This document shows, piece after piece, positions 42,095-51,739 of a DNA stretch of 64,000 nt. Numbering within the stretch: position 1 is the stretch's first letter; each line of letters starts with the position of its first letter. The stretch is from Bradyrhizobium ontarionense. GTDB lineage: Bacteria > Pseudomonadota > Alphaproteobacteria > Rhizobiales > Xanthobacteraceae. The notes below the pieces were generated by a model. It was not told the DNA's origin and made no database searches. It saw nothing but the letters and a program-made list of their open reading frames with translations. The DNA is taken from NCBI RefSeq assembly GCF_021088345.1, contig NZ_CP088156.1:4898001-4962000 (forward strand), in the 5' to 3' direction. The translations under genes and the position numbers were made by a program.

Positions 42095-42108
42095 TTGACT
42101 ATGATCAA
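42095..42108. promoter_or_regulatory. FixK/FNR-type box upstream of ccmC
   Basis: TTGAC-TATG-ATCAA fits the FixK2/FNR pattern TTGA-N6-TCAA fully and the longer TTGAT-N4-ATCAA at nine of ten. It is centred 68 bp upstream of the ccmC ATG. An activating site centred near -41.5 would put transcription start at about 42143 and leave a leader of about 27 bases. Confidence 0.5.
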
Positions 42109-42169
42109 CTCTTGCCGAGCGGCTTTGTGCTGATTGCCTGCAACCGCTTCCGCCGTTAACAAGGTCCTC

Positions 42170-42946
42170 ATGTCGCTGATCGACCTCGCCAATCCCACTC
42201 GGTTCCTTGCGCTGACGGCGCGGCTGCTGCCGTGGCTGGCCCTGGCGACCGTTGTCCTGCTGGCCGCCGGCCTCTACCTCTCGGCGCTGGCGCCCGACGA
42301 CTACCAGCAGGGCGCGACCGTCAAGATCATGTTCATCCACGTGCCCAACGCTTGGCTGTCGATGTTCGTCTGGGGCGTCATGAGCATCGCATCGCTCGGC
42401 ACCCTGGTGTGGCGGCATCCGCTCGCCGACGTGGCGGCGAAATCGGCCGCACCGATCGGCGCCAGCTTCACCTTCCTCGCCTTGCTCACCGGCTCGCTGT
42501 GGGGCCGGCCGATGTGGGGCACCTATTGGGAATGGGACGCGCGGCTCACCTCGGTGCTGATTCTGTTCCTGATGTATCTCGGCCTGATGGCGCTGTGGCG
42601 CGCGGTCGAGGATCCGACCCGGGCCGCGCGCGCCGCGGCCGTCTTGACGCTGGTCGGCGCCATCAACCTGCCGATCATCAAGTTCTCGGTCGACTGGTGG
42701 AATACGCTCCACCAGCCGGCCTCGGTGATGCGGATGGGCGGGCCGGCACTGGACAAGTCGTTCCTGATCCCGCTCCTGGTGATGGCGATCGGCTTCTCCT
42801 TCCTTTTCGTCACGCTGCACGTCGCAGCAATGCGCAACGAGATCCTGCGCCGGCGCGTGCGCAGCCTGCAGATGCTGCAAGCCCGGGCCTATGCGACCAG
42901 CGCGCCTGCAGGCGATGCGTCGGGCCAGGTCGTGGGAGCTGCCTGA
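42170..42946 (+). CDS. ccmC: Heme transport protein CcmC
   Basis: 258 residues from 42170 ([12 protein letters not shown]); a TTG at 42134 would add 12 residues. CcmC presents heme to CcmE. Its WWD-type motif is visible as [17 protein letters not shown], flanked by six membrane segments and the heme-ligand His positions in [11 protein letters not shown] and TLHQPASV. Rhizobial name cycZ. A FixK-like box lies upstream, so ccmCDG may have its own promoter within the ccm cluster. Confidence 0.95.
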   Translation: MSLIDLANPTRFLALTARLLPWLALATVVLLAAGLYLSALAPDDYQQGATVKIMFIHVPNAWLSMFVWGVMSIASLGTLVWRHPLADVAAKSAAPIGASFTFLALLTGSLWGRPMWGTYWEWDARLTSVLILFLMYLGLMALWRAVEDPTRAARAAAVLTLVGAINLPIIKFSVDWWNTLHQPASVMRMGGPALDKSFLIPLLVMAIGFSFLFVTLHVAAMRNEILRRRVRSLQMLQARAYATSAPAGDASGQVVGAA

Positions 42947-42947
42947 T

Positions 42948-43130
42948 ATGGACCTCGGCCCCTACACCTCCTTCATCGCGACCTCCTACCTTGCGGCTGC
43001 GCTCATCGTCGTGCTGCTGATCGGCTGGATCGCCATCGACTACAGGACTCAGAAGGCGCGGCTGCGTGCGCTCGAGGAGAGCGGCGTCGTCCGTCGCTCC
43101 GGCCGCGCCGCCACGACGGACATCAGATGA
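42948..43130 (+). CDS. ccmD: Heme exporter accessory protein CcmD
   Basis: 60 residues beginning [15 protein letters not shown]. One membrane helix (about 10-29: [20 protein letters not shown]) and a basic C-terminus ([13 protein letters not shown]) fit CcmD, which helps release holo-CcmE from CcmC. It starts one base after the ccmC stop and its stop overlaps the ccmG start (ATGA). Confidence 0.92.
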   Translation: MDLGPYTSFIATSYLAAALIVVLLIGWIAIDYRTQKARLRALEESGVVRRSGRAATTDIR

Positions 43131-43723
43131 CCGACCAGACCGCGACAGAACCGACGCCGCGCCGACGCTCCCTCCTGGTGCTGCTGCCGTTGGTGATCTT
43201 CCTTGGCCTCGCCGCGCTGTTCTGGTCTCGTCTTGGCAACGGCGACCCGTCGCGGATTCCCTCGGTGCTGATCGGCCGGCCTGCACCGAACACACCGTTG
43301 CCGCCGCTGCCGGAGCTCGCCAGGGACGGCGCGCCGGTGCCCGGTCTCGACCCCGCCGCTCTCAAGGGCAAGGTCAGCATCGTCAACGTGTGGGCGTCGT
43401 GGTGCGTTCCGTGCCACGACGAAGCGCCGCTGCTGGTGGAGCTCGGCCGCGACAAGCGCTTCCAGATCATCGGCATGAACTACAAGGACGCTGCCGACAA
43501 TGCGCGGCGCTTCCTCGGCCGCTACGGCAATCCCTATGATGTCGTCGGCGTCGACGGCAACGGCCGCGCGGGCATCGAATGGGGCGTCTACGGCGTGCCC
43601 GAGACCTTCGTCGTCGGCCGCGAGGGCACCATCGTCTACAAGCTGGTCGGTCCGATCACCGCCGACAACATCAACGCGGTGCTGAAGCCGGAAATCGAAA
43701 AGGCGCTGAAGGCGGGCTCGTAG
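43127..43723 (+). CDS. ccmG: Thiol:disulfide interchange protein CcmG/DsbE
   Basis: 198 residues: N-terminal membrane anchor (about 15-34), then a periplasmic thioredoxin fold with WASWCVPC (Cys93/Cys96) and the family [11 protein letters not shown] cis-Pro region. CcmG reduces apocytochrome c disulfides before heme ligation; rhizobial name cycY. Four-base overlap with ccmD shows coupling. Other ccm genes (ccmE, F, H) are not in this window. Confidence 0.95.
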   Translation: MTDQTATEPTPRRRSLLVLLPLVIFLGLAALFWSRLGNGDPSRIPSVLIGRPAPNTPLPPLPELARDGAPVPGLDPAALKGKVSIVNVWASWCVPCHDEAPLLVELGRDKRFQIIGMNYKDAADNARRFLGRYGNPYDVVGVDGNGRAGIEWGVYGVPETFVVGREGTIVYKLVGPITADNINAVLKPEIEKALKAGS

Positions 43724-43730
43724 TTCAGGC

Positions 43731-43812
43731 GCCATTGCGGGCGTAGCGAAGCAATCCAGAGCGTTCGCTGGAATCCTGGATTGCTTCGTCGCTGCGCTCC
43801 TCGCAATGACGG
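43731..43812. repeat. Palindromic intergenic repeat, family A copy 2
   Basis: CCATTGCGGGCG...GAAGCAATCCAG is inverted as CTGGATTGCTTCGTCG...CTCGCAATGACGG. It lies between the convergent ccmG and yciB genes and matches the copies at 11980-12101 and 50219-50291. Confidence 0.85.
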
Positions 43813-43823
43813 CGTGGACGAAC

Positions 43824-44426
43824 CTACCCCTTGCTCACGTCCCCCTCCGCAGCGTCACTGGCCTCAAGCGACGCCGGATCCAGATGGTAGCGCTTGATCA
43901 GCGGCATCTGCGCGATCGCGAAGATCATCGTCAGCGGCACGACGCCGAAGGCCTTGAAGCCGACCCAGAAATCCGTGCTCTGGGTGCGCCAGATGATCTC
44001 GTTCAGCACCGCCATCGCGGCGAAGAACAGCGCCCAGCGGAAGGTGAGGACACGCCAGCCGGCTGGCGTCAGGTTGAACATCTGATCGAACATGATCGCG
44101 ATGAAGGAGCGGTTGAACAGCAATCCGCCGCCGAGCACGGCCGCGAACAGGCCGTAGATGATGGTCGGCTTGACCTTGATGAAGGTCTCGTCGTGCAGCA
44201 CCAGCGTCAGCGTGCCGAACACGATGACGACGACGGCGGTCACCAGGGCCATCAGCGGCACGTGCCGCGTTACCACATAGGATGCGATCAGCGCCGCGAT
44301 GATCGCGACCATGAACGCGCCGGTCGCCGCGAACAGATTGAACTTGGCGTTGACCACGAAGAACACGATCAGCGGGCCGAGCTCGGTGGCCAGTTTGAAC
44401 AGCGGGTGCGGCTGTGACTTGTCCAT
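43824..44426 (-). CDS. yciB: Inner membrane-spanning protein YciB (septation protein A family)
   Basis: 200 residues with five to six hydrophobic segments. The family opening [18 protein letters not shown] and the [19 protein letters not shown] segment are clear. YciB/IspZ homologues affect septation and membrane homeostasis, but the molecular activity is not settled. It is next to ftsY on the same strand, 119 bp downstream of it, as in other rhizobia. Confidence 0.93.
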   Translation of the reverse strand: MDKSQPHPLFKLATELGPLIVFFVVNAKFNLFAATGAFMVAIIAALIASYVVTRHVPLMALVTAVVVIVFGTLTLVLHDETFIKVKPTIIYGLFAAVLGGGLLFNRSFIAIMFDQMFNLTPAGWRVLTFRWALFFAAMAVLNEIIWRTQSTDFWVGFKAFGVVPLTMIFAIAQMPLIKRYHLDPASLEASDAAEGDVSKG

Positions 44427-44441
44427 TCCATGTCCTGTTGG

Positions 44442-44474
44442 CTGTCATCACCCGCGGCAGCGGCTGATCCAGTC
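44442..44474. repeat. Partial palindromic repeat, family D copy 3
   Basis: CTGTCATCACCCGC followed by GGCTGATCCAGT matches one half of the elements at 46353-46454 and 51556-51693; the second half has been lost. It lies in the ftsY-yciB gap. Confidence 0.6.
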
Positions 44475-44545
44475 GTTTCTGATGTATCATGCGCCGTGAA
44501 CCGCACAGCCTGCCGCAGGGCTTGCAGGCGCGCTGCGCGGTGACG

Positions 44546-45493
44546 TCACTCCTCGATGCCGGCGATCGCCTGCGCGAAGTCCTTGGCCGCGAATGGCTGG
44601 AGATCATCGACGCCTTCGCCAACGCCGATGAAGTGCACCGGCAGCTTGAACTTCTCGGAGAGCGCCACGAGGATGCCGCCGCGTGCCGTGCCGTCGAGCT
44701 TGGTCATCACCAGACCGGTGACGCCTGCCGTACGCTGAAACGCCTCGACCTGCGACAGCGCATTTTGTCCCACGGTGGCATCGAGAACCAGCAGCACGGC
44801 GTGCGGCGCTGACGCGTCGACCTTGCGAATGACACGCACGACCTTTTCCAGCTCGTTCATGAGCTCGGCCTTGTTCTGCAGCCGGCCTGCGGTGTCGATC
44901 AGCAGGATGTCCCGGCCCTGCTCCTTGGCGACCGTGATCGCATTGAAGGCGAGGCTCGCGGAGTCCGAGCCTTGCGCGCCCGCTATCACCGGCGCCCTGG
45001 TGCGCTCGCCCCAAACCTTGAGCTGCTCGATGGCGGCGGCGCGGAACGTATCGCCCGCCGCCAGCATCACCTGCCTGCCTTCGGCCACAAACTTCGCCGC
45101 GAGCTTGCCGATCGTGGTGGTCTTGCCTGAGCCGTTGACACCGACGACGAGGATGACGAACGGCTTGTGGCCGGTCTCGATCGCGAGCGGCTTGGCGACC
45201 GGCGCCAGCACCTTCTCGACCTCGGTCGCGACGACCGCTTTCACCTCGTCGGCGCCGATCGCCTTGTCGTAGCGACCGGTACCGACGGCTTCCGCGATTC
45301 TGGCCGCCACGCTGGTGCCGAGATCGGCGCGCAGCAGCACATCCTCGATGTCCTCGAGCATCGCACGATCGAGCTTGCGCTTGGTGACGAGATCGGCGAC
45401 CGCGGTCCCGAGCGCGCCGGAGGTGCGCTTCAGGCCGGCGGACAGGCGCCGCCACCACGACAGCTTCGGTGTTTCGGAGGTGGTATCGTTCAT
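44546..45493 (-). CDS. ftsY: Signal recognition particle receptor FtsY
   Basis: 315 residues. The SRP-type GTPase NG domain fills almost the whole protein: P-loop GVNGSGKTTTIGKLA (118-132), DTAGRLQNKAELM (G3), TKLDGTARGG (G4) and the closing GVGEGVDDLQPF segment. The acidic A domain of E. coli FtsY is absent; only about 35 residues with a Trp-rich amphipathic helix (LSWWRRLSAGLKRT) precede the N domain, which likely binds lipid directly. Ffh is encoded 6 kb away in this window. Confidence 0.97.
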   Translation of the reverse strand: MNDTTSETPKLSWWRRLSAGLKRTSGALGTAVADLVTKRKLDRAMLEDIEDVLLRADLGTSVAARIAEAVGTGRYDKAIGADEVKAVVATEVEKVLAPVAKPLAIETGHKPFVILVVGVNGSGKTTTIGKLAAKFVAEGRQVMLAAGDTFRAAAIEQLKVWGERTRAPVIAGAQGSDSASLAFNAITVAKEQGRDILLIDTAGRLQNKAELMNELEKVVRVIRKVDASAPHAVLLVLDATVGQNALSQVEAFQRTAGVTGLVMTKLDGTARGGILVALSEKFKLPVHFIGVGEGVDDLQPFAAKDFAQAIAGIEE

Positions 45494-45552
45494 GGCGCGG
45501 TGTTAGCCCTTTCCTCCCGCAAACGAAAGCTCGCAGCCGCTTTACGGTTTCC

Positions 45553-46302
45553 ATGGACATTAACCAACCCACCGACGAGGAGATGCTGGCCCGCGTGCTC
45601 CATCGCGACGGTCTGATGCTGGTGATCGACAAGCCGGCCGGCATCCCCGTGCACAAGGGGCCGAAGGGCGGACCGAACCTCGAAGCCTCGTTCGACGCGC
45701 TGCGCTACGGCCTGCCGCGTGCCCCGGTGCTTGCCCACCGGCTCGACAAGGAAACCTCGGGATGTCTGGTGCTCGGCCGCCATCGCAAGGCAACGGCTTC
45801 GCTCGGGCTTTTGTTCAAGCACGGCAAGATTTCAAAGACCTATTGGGCCGTGGTCGAGGGCGGACCGGAGGCCGATGAGGGCATCATCGAGCTGCCGCTC
45901 GGCAAGCTGAACGCCGAACGCGGCTGGTGGCAGAAGCCGGATCCGCAGGGGCAGCCGGCGGTGACGAAATGGCGCGTGCTGGGGCGGTCCTCGCCGCTGC
46001 CCGGCGCGGACGACACGCCAGCGGCAGTCAATGGAGCCGGCGGCAGATTGACCTGGCTCGCCATGGAACCGGTGACCGGGCGCACGCATCAATTGCGCGT
46101 GCATTCGGCCGCGACGGGCTGGCCGATCGTCGGCGACAACATCTATGGCAACGGCCCGCGCTTCGGCGAGCCGCGGCTGCATCTGCACGCCCGCGAAATC
46201 TCGATTCCGCTGTCGCGGAATAAACCGCCGGTGCATGTCGTGGCGCCCGCACCCGCGCACATGCATGAGCGGCTGAGGATGTGTGGGTGGAACGGGGAGT
46301 GA
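45553..46302 (+). CDS. RluA-family pseudouridine synthase
   Basis: 249 residues from 45553 (MDINQPTDEEML). The catalytic Asp65 is in AHRLDKETSG, followed by the TYWAVVEG region and GRTHQLRVH near the C-terminus. There is no N-terminal S4 domain, so it resembles RluA or the tRNA/23S rRNA enzymes of that size. The exact RNA target is not predictable. It is divergent from ftsY, 59 bp apart. Confidence 0.92.
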   Translation: MDINQPTDEEMLARVLHRDGLMLVIDKPAGIPVHKGPKGGPNLEASFDALRYGLPRAPVLAHRLDKETSGCLVLGRHRKATASLGLLFKHGKISKTYWAVVEGGPEADEGIIELPLGKLNAERGWWQKPDPQGQPAVTKWRVLGRSSPLPGADDTPAAVNGAGGRLTWLAMEPVTGRTHQLRVHSAATGWPIVGDNIYGNGPRFGEPRLHLHAREISIPLSRNKPPVHVVAPAPAHMHERLRMCGWNGE

Positions 46303-46352
46303 GGCGCGCCGTCAGGCGCAAGTGAGACGCGGCGGTCGCGCCACACCCACCG

Positions 46353-46454
46353 CTGTCATCATCCGCGCAGGCGGATGATCCAGTACGCCGCGGCGGTCGT
46401 GAGTCACCGAAACGTCACGGCGTACTGGATCGCCCGCCTGCGCGGCGATGACAG
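46353..46454. repeat. Palindromic intergenic repeat, family D copy 1
   Basis: CTGTCATCATCCGC...GATCCAGTACGCC is inverted as GGCGTACTGGATCGCC...GCGATGACAG. It lies between the convergent pseudouridine synthase and mtaB genes. A longer copy is at 51556-51693. Confidence 0.85.
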
Positions 46455-46460
46455 CGAAAA

Positions 46461-47729
46461 CTAGACTAACAGCCGCGTCCCATCATGCCCTGACAACGTG
46501 AACCGCTGGACAGTGCCCGGCAGCGCGCCACTGATCGCCACCGGCAGATAATGCTCCGTCCGCCCCTGCGTCTCACTCTCGATCAGCACCTCGCGCTGGC
46601 AGCCGATCTCCTGCTCCAACCGCCGCCGCAACGCTGCTTCACCCGCGGCCCGCAACCGCCGCGCGCGCTCGCGGATGACGGCGCCATCGACCTGCGGCAT
46701 CCGCGCCGCCGGCGTGCCGGGTCGCGGTGAATAGGGAAACACGTGCAGGAAGGTCAGTCCGCACTCCTCGACCAGGTCGAGCGAGCGCGCGAACATCTCG
46801 TCGGTCTCGGTGGGGAAGCCCGCGATCAGATCGGCCCCAAGCACGATGTCGGGCCGCAGCCGCCGCACCTCGTGACAGAATGCGATGGCATCAGCGCGCG
46901 AATGCCGCCGCTTCATCCGCTTCAAGATCAGGTCGTCGCCCGCCTGCAGCGACAGATGCAGATGCGGCATCAGCCTGATATCATCAGCTAGCGCATCGAG
47001 TAGGTCGGCATCCGCCTCGATCGAATCGATCGAGGAGATGCGCAGGCGCTTCAGCTCCAGCACGTGGCGCAGGATCTGCTTCACCAGGCGCCCGAGCCGG
47101 GGCGTCCCCGGCAGATCCGCGCCATAACTCGTCAGATCGACGCCGGTCAGCACGATCTCGGCGTGGCCGCGCTCCACCAGCGCACGGACCTGATCGACGA
47201 CGGCACCCATCGGCACCGAGCGCGAATTGCCGCGTCCGAACGGGATGATGCAGAAGGTGCAGCGATGGTCGCAGCCGTTCTGCACCTGGACGAAGACGCG
47301 CGGCAGCCCGTGCTGGAAGCCATCGACCAGATGCGGCGCCATCTCGCTGACGGCCATGATGTCGGAGACCGCGACCTTCTCGGATGCATCGATGCCGAAA
47401 TGGGGCGCCGCCAAGGCCTCGACCGTGTCGCGCCACGCTTCAGGCTGGAGCTTGTCGTCATTGCCGATGACGCGGTCGACCTCCGCCATGGCTGCAAACA
47501 TGTCTGCTTGTGTCTGCGCCGCGCAGCCGGTCACGACGATGCGCGCCGACGGGCGCTCGCGCTTCAGCTTGCGGATGGATTGCCGGGCTTGCGCCACCGC
47601 CTCGTTGGTCACCGCGCAGCTGTTGATGACGATGGTGTCTCCGGCACCGGCCGCTTCTGCGTGCCGCGCGATCAGCTCGGATTCGAAGGCGTTGAGCCGG
47701 CAGCCGAAGGTGACGACATCGACGCTCAT
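46461..47729 (-). CDS. mtaB: tRNA t6A37 methylthiotransferase
   Basis: 422 residues from 47729 ([19 protein letters not shown]). MtaB converts t6A37 to ms2t6A in tRNAs reading ANN codons. The N-terminal UPF0004 domain has three cluster Cys (FGCRLN, INSCAVT, VTGCAAQ). The radical-SAM CxxxCxxC is in [14 protein letters not shown], and a TRAM-like C-terminal domain closes the protein. The start overlaps the dapF stop (ATGA), so the two are coupled. Confidence 0.95.
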   Translation of the reverse strand: MSVDVVTFGCRLNAFESELIARHAEAAGAGDTIVINSCAVTNEAVAQARQSIRKLKRERPSARIVVTGCAAQTQADMFAAMAEVDRVIGNDDKLQPEAWRDTVEALAAPHFGIDASEKVAVSDIMAVSEMAPHLVDGFQHGLPRVFVQVQNGCDHRCTFCIIPFGRGNSRSVPMGAVVDQVRALVERGHAEIVLTGVDLTSYGADLPGTPRLGRLVKQILRHVLELKRLRISSIDSIEADADLLDALADDIRLMPHLHLSLQAGDDLILKRMKRRHSRADAIAFCHEVRRLRPDIVLGADLIAGFPTETDEMFARSLDLVEECGLTFLHVFPYSPRPGTPAARMPQVDGAVIRERARRLRAAGEAALRRRLEQEIGCQREVLIESETQGRTEHYLPVAISGALPGTVQRFTLSGHDGTRLLV

Positions 47730-48592
47730 GCGACGCTGGCGAACAGCTGTGGCTCGAACCGCCCCTCGAATTCGAACGTCGCCGTGCCCGTCATCAGCAC
47801 GTGATCGTCGCGCTCGCGCCACTCGATCGTCAGTTCGCCGCCCGGCAGCGTCATCTGGACGATACGGTTGGCGCGCTTGAGCCGCGCCGCGGCGACGGCC
47901 GTGGCGCAGGCCGCCGAGCCGCAGGCCCTGGTGAGCCCGGCGCCGCGCTCCCAGGTGCGCATCGTGATGTGGTCGCGATCGACGATATGGGCGAGCGTGA
48001 TGTTGGCCCGCTCCGGGAAGATCGGATGGTTTTCCAAAAGCGGCCCGAACCGCTCCAGATCATAGGCGTTGATGTCGTCGACCCAGAACACCGCGTGCGG
48101 ATTGCCCATGTTGACGACCGACGGCGAATGCAGGATCGGGGCATCGATCGGCCCGATCTGCAGCTCGATGTAGCGGGTGTCGCGGAACTCCTCGGCCAGC
48201 GGAATGTCCTGCCAGGCGAATTTCGGCACCCCCATATCGACCGTGTAGAGGTCGGGCGCGGGCCCCTGCCAGCAGTTCAACAGGCCGGCCCGCGTCTCGA
48301 ACGTCGCGGCGGCCTGCCCGGTTGCCTCGAACAGGCGCCGGACCACGCAGCGCATGCCGTTGCCGCAGGCGCCGGATTCCGACCCGTCATTGTTGTAGAT
48401 GCGGATGAAGGCCTCGGTGCCGTCAAGCCGCGGCGGCTGCAGCACCATCAATTGGTCGTAGGGAACGCGGGAGGCCACCGCTCGCGCCTCGTCGGGCGTG
48501 ACGACATGCTTCACATCGCGCAGATCGAGAACGACGATCTCGTTACCGATCCCGTTCATCTTGGCGAAGGCATGATTGGCGAGCGCGCTCAT
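47726..48592 (-). CDS. dapF: Diaminopimelate epimerase
   Basis: 288 residues from 48592 ([18 protein letters not shown]). DapF interconverts LL- and meso-diaminopimelate for peptidoglycan and lysine. The two catalytic Cys are in [10 protein letters not shown] (Cys76) and in RACGSAACA toward the C-terminus. It forms a two-gene operon with mtaB, an arrangement common in alphaproteobacteria. Confidence 0.97.
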   Translation of the reverse strand: MSALANHAFAKMNGIGNEIVVLDLRDVKHVVTPDEARAVASRVPYDQLMVLQPPRLDGTEAFIRIYNNDGSESGACGNGMRCVVRRLFEATGQAAATFETRAGLLNCWQGPAPDLYTVDMGVPKFAWQDIPLAEEFRDTRYIELQIGPIDAPILHSPSVVNMGNPHAVFWVDDINAYDLERFGPLLENHPIFPERANITLAHIVDRDHITMRTWERGAGLTRACGSAACATAVAAARLKRANRIVQMTLPGGELTIEWRERDDHVLMTGTATFEFEGRFEPQLFASVA

Positions 48593-48763
48593 GAAAATAT
48601 CCAAATTGTGTCCGCTTTATATGGCGAACGGCGCGGCATTGACCAGCCTGCAGAGGGGCATGACGCATCTGTCATGGGACGGCACGCGGGCCGGCATGTT
48701 AGGTAACCGGCCATTCGCCGGCAAGAACCGGGCAGAGCAGCAGGGCCTCTGGAGAACAGTCGA

Positions 48764-49489
48764 ATGAATCTCAGCACTTTCCGCCTCGTTCTGGCCGTGA
48801 GCGCGGTCGCCTTGGCACTCGGCGCCGCCGGCGTCCAGGCTCAGGCGCCGTCGGCCTCGCCGGCTCCGGTGGCTTCAGCCACGCCGGCTCCGGCCCCGAG
48901 CGCGACCCCGGCCCCCGCGGCGTCGGCCACCCCTGCCCCTGCCGCCAGCGCGAGCCCCGCGCCATCATCGTCGCCGGCCGCCGCCCAGGCACCGGCGACA
49001 CCGCCGGCCGCCGCGCCAGCCCCGACCGCAGATGCCTTCGGCGACGAGATCAAGCTCGAGGCGAAGAAGGTCGTTCTCGTCAAGGGCACCGCCAATTGGG
49101 ACAACGCCTTCGACACCCTGATCGATTCGTTCAAGGCGCTGTCAACGATGCTGGACAAGCAGGGCGTGAAGCCAGTCGGCAACGGCATGATCGTCTACAC
49201 CTCGACCGACGACACCGGCTTCACTTTCCTGGCCGAGATCCCGGTCGAGCAGGAGCCGAAGACACTCGGCAAGGGCATGAGCATCGGCCAGTCGCCTGAG
49301 GGCAAGGCGCTGAAGTTCGTTCATCGCGGCTCCTACGACAACATGGACAACACCTACGAGGCGATCACCAACCACCTCGACGAGCGCAGGCTGGAAGCCA
49401 AGGACACCTTCATCGAGGAATATCTGACCGACCCTCTGAAGACGGCCGAGGACAAGCTCGTCATCAACGTCTATGTGCCGCTGAAATGA
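48764..49489 (+). CDS. Exported GyrI-like/SOUL-type ligand-binding protein with Ala-Pro linker
   Basis: 241 residues. A signal peptide (1-26, ending VQAQA) is followed by about 60 residues of Ala/Pro/Ser repeats (SATPAPA units) that look like a flexible periplasmic spacer. The C-terminal domain (about 95-241) has the GyrI-like effector-binding pattern (FTFLAEIPVEQEP, KALKFVHRGSYDNMDNTYEAI, EEYLTDP, VINVYVPLK). A clear ribosome-binding site (GGAG) precedes the start. The stop overlaps the start of the next gene by four bases. Ligand unknown. Confidence 0.85.
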   Translation: MNLSTFRLVLAVSAVALALGAAGVQAQAPSASPAPVASATPAPAPSATPAPAASATPAPAASASPAPSSSPAAAQAPATPPAAAPAPTADAFGDEIKLEAKKVVLVKGTANWDNAFDTLIDSFKALSTMLDKQGVKPVGNGMIVYTSTDDTGFTFLAEIPVEQEPKTLGKGMSIGQSPEGKALKFVHRGSYDNMDNTYEAITNHLDERRLEAKDTFIEEYLTDPLKTAEDKLVINVYVPLK

Positions 49490-50205
49490 GAGCCATGATC
49501 ACCAGATCGATTGTCGCGGCTGCGCTCGCAGCCTGCGCCGCAATGCCGGCGCTGGCGCAGGACGGTGCGCGCTTGGACACGCCGGCGATCACCGTGAGCG
49601 GCGAGGCCAGCGTGTCGGCGCCGCCCGATCTGGCGCAGATCGACGCGGGTGTGGCCTCCGATGCCAAGACCGCGCGCGAGGCCGCCGAGGCCAACAACGC
49701 CGCCATGGCCAAGGTGCTGCAGGCGCTGAAGACCGCCGGGATCGACGACAAGGATGTCCAGACCGCGCGGCTGTCGCTGCAGCCGCAATATGCGGCGAAC
49801 CGGCCGGGTCAGGCGACCGTGGTCGGATATCGCGCCAGCAACCGCGTCACCATCAAGGTGCGCGACGTCGCCAAGGTCGCCGGCGTGATCGATACGTTGG
49901 TGGGCGCCGGCGCCAACGACGTCGGCAACATCTATTTCACCGTCGCCGAGCCGTCCAAGCTGCTCGACCAGGCGCGCGAGAAGGCGGTCGCTGATGCCCG
50001 CCGCAAGGCCGAGATCTACGCCAAGGCGGCCGGCGTCACGCTGGGCCAGCCCTTGAGCATCTCCGAGGACGGCACGCCGGCGCCGGTGTTCCGCGCCAAG
50101 ACCTTCGCTGCGCCGATGGCCGGAACGCCGACGCCCGTGGCGCAGGGCGAAGAGACGCTGTCGATCACCGTCAACGTGACCTGGGCGATCAAGCCGGGGC
50201 CGTAG
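49486..50205 (+). CDS. SIMPL domain-containing exported protein (DUF541)
   Basis: 239 residues with a signal peptide (about 6-25, ending PALAQ). The SIMPL/DUF541 fold is recognisable from TPAITVSGEASVSAPPDLAQIDAGV, the middle VGYRASNRVTIKVRDV and the AREKAVADARRKAEIYAKAAGV helix. E. coli YggE of this family reduces oxidative stress effects by an unclear mechanism. It is translationally coupled to the GyrI-like gene (ATGA overlap), suggesting a shared periplasmic function. Confidence 0.9.
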   Translation: MRAMITRSIVAAALAACAAMPALAQDGARLDTPAITVSGEASVSAPPDLAQIDAGVASDAKTAREAAEANNAAMAKVLQALKTAGIDDKDVQTARLSLQPQYAANRPGQATVVGYRASNRVTIKVRDVAKVAGVIDTLVGAGANDVGNIYFTVAEPSKLLDQAREKAVADARRKAEIYAKAAGVTLGQPLSISEDGTPAPVFRAKTFAAPMAGTPTPVAQGEETLSITVNVTWAIKPGP

Positions 50206-50218
50206 TCTAGGCCTTTCG

Positions 50219-50291
50219 TCGTTGCGAGCGAAGCGAGGCAATCCAAGGTCACGCGCAGGATTCTGGATTGCTTCGCTTCGCTCGCAATGAC
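50219..50291. repeat. Palindromic intergenic repeat, family A copy 3
   Basis: TCGTTGCGAGCGAAGCGAGGCA is inverted as TGCTTCGCTTCGCTCGCAATGA around an ATCCA/TGGAT core. It lies between the convergent SIMPL and MBL-fold genes. Confidence 0.85.
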
Positions 50292-50300
50292 AGCGGAATG

Positions 50301-51293
50301 CTAAATCTCCACCACCTGCCCTGGCTTGAGCACGCCGAACCGTTCCCGCGGGATACCGGCCTGATCGAGCGCGCTGTGCAGCGCATGCACCGGCGCGTCG
50401 ATCGCCTCGTCGGTGAGCTGGAAGGTGCCGTGGTGATGCGCCAGCGCGCTCTCTGCGCCGCAATCCTGCAGGGCCTGCACGGCATCTTCGGGATTCATGT
50501 GCTGGTCGCGCATGAACCAGCGCGGCTCATAGGCGCCGATCGGCAGGATCGCCAGCCGCAGCGGCCCGTGCGCTTCCGCGACATGGCGGAAATGCGCACC
50601 CGTGCCATAGCCGGAGTCGCAGACGATGTAGAGCCTGCCCCGCGGCGTCTCCAGCACGAAGCTCGCCCACAGCGCCTTGTTGCGGTCGAACAGGCCGCGC
50701 GCGGACCAGTGCCGCGTCGGCACCAGGGTCACCGCAACCTCCTCGTTCAAGGTCACGCGGTCGTGCCAGTCATAGGCCTCGGCGCGGATCTTCGAATTCG
50801 CCTGGGTCATGGTGAGATCGTTGCCAAGCGGCGTCACGACTCGCGGAGAAAAGCGCGCGGTCAGCTTCGACAAGGTCCGGATGTCGAGATGATCGTAATG
50901 CCCATGCGAGACCAGAACGACGTCGATGCGAGGCAGCGCCTCGAAGGCGATGCCCGGCTCGTTGTGCCGCCGGGGGCCGGCGAACGCGAACGGCGACACG
51001 CGCTCCGACCACACCGGGTCGACCAGGATGTTGAGCCCGCCGGTCTGGACCAGCCAGCTGGCATGGCCGATGAAGGACAGCCGCACCTGCTCACCATCGA
51101 CCGCGTGCGGCGGGGTGTCAGCATGCGGACTCGGTGCCCAAGCCGGCCATTTCGCCCGCTTCTCGGAGCGGTCGAACTGCCAGCGCAGCACCTGGGCGAG
51201 GGATTTGGGCGGAACGCCGTCGGGATCGTAGAAGCGCTTGCCGTCGAAATGGTCGGTGACGGGGCCGGAATAGGTCCTGGAACGGCGCAGCAA
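50301..51293 (-). CDS. MBL-fold metallo-hydrolase (UlaG/NAPE-PLD-like)
   Basis: 330 residues. The metallo-beta-lactamase metal motif is visible as SHGHYDHLD (about residue 137), preceded by FIGHASWLVQTGGLNILVDPVWS and followed by the TRHWSARGLFDRNKALWASFVL region that matches the NAPE-phospholipase D-like subgroup. A C-terminal HHHGTFQLTDE segment supplies late metal or substrate ligands. No signal peptide is seen. The substrate may be a phosphodiester such as an N-acyl phospholipid, but this is only a family-level guess. Confidence 0.9.
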   Translation of the reverse strand: MLRRSRTYSGPVTDHFDGKRFYDPDGVPPKSLAQVLRWQFDRSEKRAKWPAWAPSPHADTPPHAVDGEQVRLSFIGHASWLVQTGGLNILVDPVWSERVSPFAFAGPRRHNEPGIAFEALPRIDVVLVSHGHYDHLDIRTLSKLTARFSPRVVTPLGNDLTMTQANSKIRAEAYDWHDRVTLNEEVAVTLVPTRHWSARGLFDRNKALWASFVLETPRGRLYIVCDSGYGTGAHFRHVAEAHGPLRLAILPIGAYEPRWFMRDQHMNPEDAVQALQDCGAESALAHHHGTFQLTDEAIDAPVHALHSALDQAGIPRERFGVLKPGQVVEI

Positions 51294-51739
51294 TGTCGTC
51301 CTCGCTTGGCGGGAAAGCTCAACTGCGACACGACTTAAGCAGCCCCTCGAGGCCCGGCAACGGGAGGCCGCGGAGCAAGTTTCCTTGACTTTTCATGTCC
51401 GCGGGGGTTTAACCCGGCCGAATTTCGGAAAGTGACATCTTTTCGAGCCACCGCCCGGCCCTGGAGGCCGGAGGTCAACGCCCGACAGCGCTGTGCGCCC
51501 TCGGGCGCAAAATTGTTTGGAATTTCCGTTTCGGCGCCATCTGCTGAAACACACGCTGTCATCACCCGCCCCCGGGTCTCGCCTTCGGCTCGCCCGAGGG
51601 CAGGCTCCAGTGGGTGATCCAGTACTCCGGGACGGCGCGGTTCCACCGAGATGCCGCGGCGTACTGGATGCCCCGCCTGCGCGGGGCATGACGGTGAGAA
51701 ACATAGCGAGCGCCCCGACAAGGGCAAAGGATAACGGCA
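51294..51739. other. Intergenic region upstream of ffh, with family D repeat
   Basis: 446 bp between the divergent MBL-fold gene and ffh. No convincing gene is present. 51556-51693 is a family D palindromic repeat (CTGTCATCACCCGC...GGTGATCCAGTACTCC inverted as GTACTGGAT...GCATGAC). A short hairpin GCGCCC/GGGCGC followed by AAAATTG lies at about 51497-51515. Promoters cannot be placed. Confidence 0.6.
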
